Assembly: GCA_035578175.1 (NCBI GenBank)
Contig: JAQMRL010000008.1
Coordinates: 65,629,041-65,693,040 of the forward strand
Source of the DNA: Catonia carolina
Lineage: Eukaryota > Arthropoda > Insecta > Hemiptera > Achilidae
DNA: 64,000 nt
Direction: 5' to 3'
Made by a program: the position numbers and the translations under genes. Positions 57,001 through 64,000 of this stretch are shown piece by piece (the first letter of the stretch is position 1; every line of letters starts with the position of its first letter). The notes beneath the pieces were generated by a model, which was not told the origin of the DNA, did no database searches, and was given only the letters and a program-made list of their open reading frames with translations.

Positions 57001-58459
57001 TCCTCTGAATTTATAAAAAGAGGTGAATTCAAAAACATAGCTGCACCTTGGTTCGTCGTACCTATGAGGGCTTCTACCGCTGTTGGGATGATCACACTAC
57101 AATACCCTAGTTTGGATTAACCTCTTTTTACATATATTTAAGAGCAACAACAAATTACCTCTGGTTATGAATCCTGATCCTAATTTTCTTTATAATTGTA
57201 ATTGAATATGATTGATGGCAAGCTGTCTTTTGTTTAAAGATATTATTTATTCTAAAAAATATATATAGATTCTAAAAGTTCAGATACGTAAATTAGGAAT
57301 TGATTCTGGACATACATATTAACCAAAAGTTAAAGAAATATTTTGGTCTGAGTTCATTCTGACTGATTAGCTCAGGAAGTTTTATGTGTAATTTTTAATA
57401 ATAACTCGAGTCATTTCACAATTATTACTTAAAATACTATTAGGTTGCTATAAAAATATTCTTAGCTTACTCACAAACATGCTGAAATAATTTTTGATAA
57501 AATTTATTAATATTTACATTCGTGTTATTTCGTACCTATACAAATGTGACCACTTTACATCATTACTTCATTCATATGTGTTTAAATTCATCTTCTAGCT
57601 TATAAATTAATTTGTTCGAATTATTTTCGGATAATTTCAAAAGTTATAAAAACAAGTAGTAATTTTTTGTATCGATTTTAGGTCTACATCAGTTTTATTA
57701 AAAATGTGATATTGTGTTCAAAGAAAGTGGTTATAACAGGTTTCAGACAATTCGTACGGGATCTAATGTAAGCATAAAACTAAGAAAATTGCCTGAGAAA
57801 ATCCGTCTGACTTATCTTTTGTCAGATTCGAGAAAATAAATGGGGAAACCCCAGCTGAAACGTAGAATAAAACGATGTAGAAAATATCTAATTCAACTGA
57901 AACATTTCATTTCGTAGTCACGATATAAGTGCACTTAAATTTTATGAGATTTTATTTTCATCTGAAATTGTACAGATTTGTAAAATTGTTGTACTTTAAA
58001 GATGCTTTATTCCGTTGAGAGTTCAACTTGTATTATCTTTTTAGTAATTTTATTTCATGTTTAGATTTAAAGTAATTTTTGTATTAATATCGGAAACTAG
58101 TCTGTAAGATTAGTAATTACACATCTGATTGCCGATGCAAATCCAGTGTACTTACAATCAAAATAGTCAATACGATTTAATGTGAACAGACACAAATAAA
58201 ATAGACTTGCGGTAATCCGGCAAATATGGGTCAGCCTTTTGCCGCATTATCGAAAACGATAGATTAGTATCTATCTAGTAAATGTAGTTCTTGAAATATT
58301 GAAATGAACGAACAGGTCTATTTTTAAAATTAAATAACAAAATTTTACACTTCTATTGAATATTTTACTTCTATAAATGAATAATAATATAGAACTAAAA
58401 AAAATCTATAGATTCTATTTATAGAATTTAAAACCATTTGTGATTTCTGTATCTAATCT
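57001..58459. other. AT-rich sequence, no gene seen
   Basis: No ORF, RNA gene or terminus could be supported. Confidence 0.35.
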
Positions 58460-58462
58460 TTA

Positions 58463-58650
58463 AAAGGAATCGAACGACACTGTTTTTGTTTCCAAATCCC
58501 GATTTTGATTTCTTTACTTCCGGTTGTGGGCCACTTCCGGTCAAAAGCAGAACTTTTAACCCAATGATTTATGTATACCTATACTATTTAATAGGAATCG
58601 AATGACACTATTTTTGTTTCCAAATTCCGACTTTAATTTCTTGACTTCCG
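58463..58650. repeat. Direct repeat pair
   Basis: GGAATCGAACGACACTGTTT plus TTGTTTCCAAATCCCGA (from about 58467) recurs as GGAATCGAATGACACTATTT plus TTGTTTCCAAATTCCGA (from about 58592), each followed by a TTTCTT(T/G)ACTTCCG block. The period is about 125 bp. A Mutator-like transposon lies about 240 bp to the right. Confidence 0.75.
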
Positions 58651-58893
58651 AAAAACCAAATAGTTGGACGTAAATAAAAGCGAAAACTAGGTGTTTTTAA
58701 ATCAAGATAAGCAGCGCTTTATTATTTTCAGTAGTGTAGTTAATAATTTTATATAAATAAATCAATTTACTATTAATATAGCGAAATGAAAATAGATGTT
58801 TTGAAATATAACTCATTCAAATCTATGGGTAATGTAACTGTAGGTTATTTAATTATTCGCTACAGAGTAATAAAAATTTCTGTTATGATACCG

Positions 58894-61511
58894 AAGGGGA
58901 CTTGCACGGCCTATCCTGACAATGTTAATTTGACTGATTTCAGGTACACATTTCTCCACAACCAGACCACGTATAAGCATGGGTCTTTTATGATTTTGTT
59001 CGTTACATCTTTCTTTATAACATGGTGGAAATCGTTTTTTTATTTACTTAAATTTAATATTTATATGATTTTTAACCCAAACCCTTACCTTATTCATGTT
59101 CTTACCGAAAATATTAAATATTTAAAAAAGAAAAAGCTAAATATACTGTAAATTAGGCTCCATAGCAAGAAAGAAGAGACTGTTCTGAAGAAAATAAAAA
59201 AAAATTTGTTAAAATATCTCATCAGATGGCTGAGAAAAGTGTACCTACATGTAAAAAAACCTAATTTACGGGAAACAACAATTAAAGTTACCTGACTGAG
59301 AGAGTAGCTGCTTTAGTGCATACCTGCACCATATACTGGATCATCTGGATCCTCATCTTCTTGATATTTATCTTCTAATTTCTGTCTTGCTGTTTTCACT
59401 GCTTCTCTGCATTTTATTCTAATTTCCAGTATTTTATTTTCAGATTCTTTGATACGCTTTTCATCAATTTTTTTTAATGCCTGAACACAATTTTTCCCCG
59501 GGTACAATCCAATTTTTTGAAATACTAAACATTTTGTGATGTGACCAATATTAAACGAGCTCACTGCTTCATATACACCAAATTCCAATGTGTTTCTAGA
59601 TACAAAAATATTCTTTGGTATCCGAGACCAAATAGTGCTGTTCAGCGATTCACTGACGTTCTGAGTACCACCATGTAAACATTTTTGTAAAAGAAGCCGA
59701 TTGGACAAATCACGAAAAACTGGTTTTATTGCCTGCATAACAGTTGGTGGAAGATGTGTATGCTTACTATGGTCGTATGGTTCTTTGGCTCTCAGAGCCT
59801 TTACATATTTACACCAAGTGTCCTCTGTTTTTGGGCACAAACCGTGACTTGGTTCCTCGTTGCTTGCTGAAAGATGAAAATACTCACTCCATATAGCTTT
59901 ATTCATGTCTTCAGCACTGCCTGTGTTTCTTCTTATAGCCAAACCATAGTACAACTGAATCTCATTGATAACTGAGTCAGTTAGTCGACCACGTCCACCC
60001 AAAACTTTACCATCAGATAGTACCTGACTCGTCATTTTTGTTTTTAAATTTCGTAAACGCGTGCCCATTCGTTTTTGGACGTGGCCAATACATTCTAATT
60101 TTTCTATTTGAAAATTATCTCCATAAGGGTTTTTATCACAAACTGTTTTGTATGCTTTTGTATCACCATCCCCTAGATAATACTTGTACCTTACGTTATA
60201 CAGTTTTTGGGACCGTTGAAACATATCAAGCACACCTTCCACCTCCATGCCTCCACTAATTCCAGTGTAATTAGCAGAGCAATTATCATTATGTTCATTA
60301 TTAAATCTATTTTTACATTTACAAAATTTTGAATAAACACATAAATCTATTATCTTGCCTGTTGATACGCTTGCAGCTGACACAATACCATTTAGTGATT
60401 GATAACCACGTTTTTGCCACGACCCATCAAAAGCAGCTGCAATGTCTGTGTTACCATCATTCTGTAATACAGCCTCTGCCACAGCATCTTTCATTGTACC
60501 TTCACATACCTCTTTTGCAACATTGCATAAAATATTATTATATAAAGTAAATCTTGGTGGTGTGGGCAAATTCATTACACCACAGAACGTAATACCAGCA
60601 TTTCCGCCTTTCCCGATTGAACGAAATGCATACACTAATCGGATATTTATATCATGTAATTTCTTATTATCAATATCTACCTTTTTAGAATTGCATTTTG
60701 ATACCTTGTTACTACATGAATCGCACTGAATATTTACATTGCACGCCAAACCCTTTCTTCCACTACTATATGCATGTAGAGGCCCATTACAATATTTACA
60801 AACACTTATTTCAGACAGAAGTTCATTTAGTAAATTGAAAGTAAACATATCATAATTAAAATTATTATTATCTGTGTCATACTTATCATATTGTGGCAAA
60901 GAGTTCAAAAGTTTCTCCGTTGAAGAACTACATTCACGTAACTTAGTTTTACTTGCACTAATATTGCTACTTGTACTTGGGTCCTGGATGTCAACCAACA
61001 TTTCTTCTTGAGAAGCAACATTCTGTTGGGTTTTCTTCCCTACATTCTTCCTTTTATTAAATACTTTTATTCTAGGCATTTTGTTTATAAAATATAAAAA
61101 AAACACTATAAAAACAAACTAATTACAAGAAGAAAACCAATTTTATTCCCTGAATGTCTCAAACTGAAACTCTTTTACACACTACACTGTTGGAAACTGA
61201 ATAACAGGAATAAACAAACAAACATAACCTAAAATAGGTTAGAATTCATCAAACAGGTTAGGAAACACAGGCAACAGACTTTAGCCACACTGCATAATAA
61301 TAAAACATTAAAAAATAATTTCGGTAGTACACACAATTTTCTATGAAATATTGGTTAGTAACTATATTTTCAAAACTATTTTTAAAACCTTTTATATCAT
61401 TTTAAATTAGTAGTATTATATATCATTTTAAACAGAAAACCCGGGAGAATTTGAATATGTAAAAAACCGAAAATCGAATTTTTGAAATTTTTTCTCTGTG
61501 CAAGTCCCCTT
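58894..61511 (-). mobile_element. Mutator-like (MULE) DNA transposon, apparently complete
   Basis: A 16-bp terminal inverted repeat, AAGGGGACTTGCACGG, at 58894-58909 is matched by CTGTGCAAGTCCCCTT at 61496-61511 (15 of 16). It encloses a single intact transposase gene on the minus strand. The 8-10 bp target duplication expected for MULEs is not evident in the flanks, so the exact ends, or the assignment of these repeats as the element's ends, are uncertain. Length by this reading is 2618 bp. Confidence 0.65.
59313..61079 (-). CDS. Mutator-like transposase
   Basis: An intact 588-codon frame if started at the second Met (MPRIKVFNKRKNVGKK), which I prefer over the Met nine residues upstream because a basic MPR start is usual for these proteins. 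A CxxC...CxxC pair (VCKYCNGPL ... CDSC) forms a likely N-terminal zinc-binding region. The RNase-H-like core shows AAFDGSWQKRGYQSLNG (first Asp), YYLGDGDTKAY (second Asp), ECIGHVQKRMG and NVSESLNSTIW (probable third acid, Glu), matching insect Mutator-like transposases. It has an acidic C-terminus. It would cut and integrate its own element in the nucleus. No frame break is seen, so the copy may be active or recent. Host domestication cannot be excluded, but the flanking inverted repeats argue for a transposon. Confidence 0.88.
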   Translation of the reverse strand: MPRIKVFNKRKNVGKKTQQNVASQEEMLVDIQDPSTSSNISASKTKLRECSSSTEKLLNSLPQYDKYDTDNNNFNYDMFTFNLLNELLSEISVCKYCNGPLHAYSSGRKGLACNVNIQCDSCSNKVSKCNSKKVDIDNKKLHDINIRLVYAFRSIGKGGNAGITFCGVMNLPTPPRFTLYNNILCNVAKEVCEGTMKDAVAEAVLQNDGNTDIAAAFDGSWQKRGYQSLNGIVSAASVSTGKIIDLCVYSKFCKCKNRFNNEHNDNCSANYTGISGGMEVEGVLDMFQRSQKLYNVRYKYYLGDGDTKAYKTVCDKNPYGDNFQIEKLECIGHVQKRMGTRLRNLKTKMTSQVLSDGKVLGGRGRLTDSVINEIQLYYGLAIRRNTGSAEDMNKAIWSEYFHLSASNEEPSHGLCPKTEDTWCKYVKALRAKEPYDHSKHTHLPPTVMQAIKPVFRDLSNRLLLQKCLHGGTQNVSESLNSTIWSRIPKNIFVSRNTLEFGVYEAVSSFNIGHITKCLVFQKIGLYPGKNCVQALKKIDEKRIKESENKILEIRIKCREAVKTARQKLEDKYQEDEDPDDPVYGAGMH

Positions 61512-62569
61512 AGAAAGGTAAATCACAATTGGAATACTCCACGATGGCTAACTACTAAGATGACTGTCTTTCGTTTTTGACAATGTGATTGAGAACGGGT
61601 GTGTCGTGTAAGGTTGGGTAGTGGCGGAAGGGGTAGGGTACAGAGCTTCGGAATGAATGCAGGTGGCGCGTAGATTTCTGTTTTTTCCTCCGTCTATGTT
61701 TTCTAAAATATTCTTGTTTGTTTTTATAAAATTGGTAATATCTCCGTTATTATGTATAAAAATAAAAAACTTTACATAATAAAACTTATTGGTCCTTAAA
61801 CGTTTCGTAATTTCGATTATGTAACATTTTTGTTAGATTTACTTTTAACGGAGATATTCGCAGTTTTTTGTTTACCCCTCCCTCTGAACTCCCCCATCCA
61901 TTTGTGATATTAAAAAAATGTATTGCCTATTTTTATGTTGATAATGTTCAGAACGCAAATACCAAAATTCATTGAATTTTGTTCAGCGGTTCTTGCGTGA
62001 TGCCGTAACATACAAACAGACAAAAATTCAGATTAACTTATTTTCGGTGATTACTTGGTAGATTGGGCGCAGAAACAAAATTTGGGACATTTTTAAAAAT
62101 TGTACAGACAAAATTACAATTTTATGTACATAGATTAATAACCTGTATTATTTTCGCACATTTTTAATATCTAATATTGATCGTTTAAATCCATTACTTT
62201 TAAAAATAACCTGTTTTAATAATATTAGTTTAAGTAATATAATTTACTTAATATTCACTAATTTATTTCAGAAATCGACCCTAATGAGGAGGCCTACGGT
62301 ATTTTAAATTTTTAACGTCGATAACAAGCTTTGTTTTTAATAAAATATTGGCATAATGTCTTAGAGTATCTACTAACCTGTTGCTTTATTTCATTCCAAT
62401 GCGAAATAAAATATTAAAATGCCTTGTTTTCCTACATTTTCTTTTTAAATATTCAATACTAAAAACTATTTTATACTCAACTTTTTTTTGTCTTTAATTT
62501 TAATAACGGTGATATACAGTGGCTGCTTAATTTCCGCAGATATTATTTTTTAATATTTAACGGGTGGTA
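61512..62569. other. AT-rich sequence, no gene seen
   Basis: No domain-bearing ORF. A phrase near 61940-62040 (CATTGAATTTTGTTCAGCGG followed by TTCTTGCGTGATGCCGTAAC and ACAAACAGAC) resembles a conserved piece of common arthropod DNA repeats, but I cannot name the family. Confidence 0.35.
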
Positions 62570-63030
62570 GAGAATTTCACGTTCAAGAGAAAGGTACCCA
62601 GTGGGAAGATTCTCCGTTTTGAACTATGGGTGTTGGGCGTGAATCAGACCAAGAGGTCTCTGCTAAATTTTTGCTTTAGACGTTGTACTGTTGAAAAGTT
62701 CCTTGTAGCTTGGTCACAGGCTAGTTGGTTGGGATGGTCATCCAGTCCACAAAATTTTCTTTTGAAGAAAACAGTTAATTACTTAACTGTCGAAAGTTTA
62801 GAATCGTCATGGAGGGTTTTATTGCTTTCACAAAAAGGATCGTGGGAAGCAAGTCTTAAGAATTTTGACTGAAAGGCCAGGATTGACTTTAAGTTACCCT
62901 CTGTTGCTGCTCCAAGGAGCTGGACACCGTAAGTCCAGATTGGTCTCAAAACGATTTTCTAAATTAAATTTTGAAATGGAGATTCAAGTTTGATCAAGGG
63001 TTAATTAAGCAGAATAGAAGCTTCATTTAT
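62570..63030 (-). pseudogene. Decayed Jockey-clade LINE, C-terminal part
   Basis: In reverse complement this stretch parallels 9300-9530. TTTATTGCTTTC...AAGTCTTAAGAATTTTGACT corresponds to AAAATTCTTAAGACTTGCTT of the plus-strand copy, and GATCAAGGGTTAATTAAGCA corresponds to its TTAACCCTCGATCAAG. The minus strand therefore carries the same LINE end. The 102-codon plus-strand frame is a shadow of it. Confidence 0.6.
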
Positions 63031-63189
63031 CTGTGGTTTTTGTTATGATGTTTCCAATTTAGTCATCTGCTAAGCCAAGATATCGCACCACTCTTGCCTG
63101 AGGATGTGAACATAATTTAGCACGAAAATAAAAATTTATGATTATTATTTTATCAAGTAAACATTAAGAATTTTAATATAAAAAATGAC

Positions 63190-63203
63190 ATTACACGTTG
63201 ATT
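63190..63203. repeat. 14-bp direct repeat (left) bounding a GC-rich insert
   Basis: ATTACACGTTGATT, repeated exactly at 63784-63797. Confidence 0.8.
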
Positions 63204-63783
63204 TTTTGTATCTGAGGCGGCGAGAAAAACTAATGTTCTCTCCCTCACGATGGGGGAAGTAGTGTTGGACTCAAATGAGCCGTCCTCGTCCAGCCCCAAG
63301 GAGGCCGCAACCGCCTACCAACCAAAAACCCGCCGCCTGGCCACTTGATCCGACATCAGCAAACAACCTTCCACCTCCCTTAGAACTGTTTATATAATAC
63401 TACAAGGGAAATGTCAGATTAAAAAATAGTACATACTGTCAGTGGAGAGTGGAAGGTAACCGTAGCCTAATTCCTCTCTTGCTGTCAGAGATCAACACTC
63501 ACTCTCTCACTTTCATTCATCTCTTTCATCACCAGCTCAGGAAGTTAGTGTGCCTACCCTACCATCTGAAATCGGGACAGGATTAATTGACTGTGGGAGA
63601 GGGCGATCCCGCTGATCTCCAGATGTCTTCTCCCTCCGCAGTCTCCCGACCATCTCTCCGCAAACTGAGCGACGAACTTCTAGCTCTTCTCATCCCGCAG
63701 CATCGCTGCCCCTACTCTCTCTGGGATCCACTGTGCAACGTCTATCTTCTCAGATGTCTCCATTCTGTCGAGGCCAAAATAAA
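63204..63783 (+). mobile_element. Retroposed GC-rich insert (truncated LINE, SINE or processed copy)
   Basis: About 580 bp, clearly richer in G+C than its surroundings, bounded by an exact 14-bp direct repeat and ending in AAAATAAA just before the right repeat. This is the signature of target-primed retroposition. The frame 63587-63799 includes RPSLRKLSDELLALLIPQHR but no domain I recognise. The source could be the 3' end of a LINE or a host mRNA. Confidence 0.6.
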
Positions 63784-63797
63784 ATTACACGTTGATT
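63784..63797. repeat. 14-bp direct repeat (right) bounding a GC-rich insert
   Basis: ATTACACGTTGATT, identical to 63190-63203. Confidence 0.8.
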
Positions 63798-64000
63798 GAG
63801 TAAAGAAAAATGCACGTTTACAAGGATTGTTTATTTAGTTATAATTTCTTTTGGTGTTTTCCAAAAATTTTGTTTTAACACAAAAGGAACATTTACTCAA
63901 AAAATTTTGGATAAAATTTTCTTAAATGTTCACTAACGAAAAAGAACATGTTGGAGATTGAAAAGGAAGTGTAGGATATGTCAAGGTATATCTGATAATC

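Noticed and set aside
58786..59151. 121-codon plus-strand ORF at the left edge of the Mutator-like element
   Set aside because: No recognisable domain, composition dominated by Phe/Ile/Lys/Tyr as expected from AT-rich DNA, and it crosses the putative terminal repeat. Probably chance.
62564..62872. 102-codon plus-strand ORF
   Set aside because: Antisense to a decayed Jockey-like LINE end that matches 9190-9770 in reverse complement.
1..64000. CRISPR array, bacterial operon or phage features
   Set aside because: The direct repeats found are transposon ends or microsatellites. Gene content and composition are those of an arthropod genome.

Overview
The window looks like a strongly AT-rich, repeat-dense stretch of an arthropod genome, most likely an insect (the order cannot be fixed from the sequence). 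The reasons are Jockey-like and RTE-like LINE fragments, mariner, pogo, hAT and piggyBac relics, and an env-bearing Ty3/gypsy element of errantivirus type. I found no ordinary host gene and no complete tRNA or rRNA gene. The only long open frames belong to two transposable elements.

Layout. Positions 1-29392 hold decayed elements in AT-rich sequence: a microsatellite-centred repeat family (about 930-1420, 14580-15110, 20085-20640), tRNA-derived SINE-like copies, a pogo/Tigger transposase relic, a piggyBac-like MITE (4486-5065), several LINE 3' ends, a mariner relic with inverted ends (16538-17450) and a decayed IS630/mariner-class transposase (27260-28200). Positions 29397-46866 are one 17.47 kb LTR retrotransposon or endogenous retrovirus. 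It has 1843-bp LTRs with no difference in the parts compared, a 4-bp target duplication (ACTA), gag, pol, env, a PBS candidate and a polypurine tract. Positions 46871-58400 again hold LINE relics, a second piggyBac-like MITE (48880-49779), a hAT-like MITE (49974-50802) and SINE copies. Positions 58894-61511 are a Mutator-like DNA transposon with an intact transposase on the minus strand. The right edge holds another LINE relic and a GC-rich insert bounded by a 14-bp direct repeat.

The main novelty candidate is in the retroelement. Upstream of the usual aspartic protease, reverse transcriptase, RNase H and integrase, its Pol frame carries a region resembling a ULP1/SENP (C48) cysteine peptidase. 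The His and Asp sit at the family spacing, but Ser stands where the catalytic Cys is expected. Gag to Pol is joined through a canonical A AAA AAC slippery heptamer followed by a perfect 6-bp hairpin. A second canonical heptamer, T TTT TTG, lies exactly where the frame changes in mid-Gag. That second site could be programmed, but a one-base lesion fits as well. The LTRs look identical, so the insertion is young and these features probably belonged to the parental element too.
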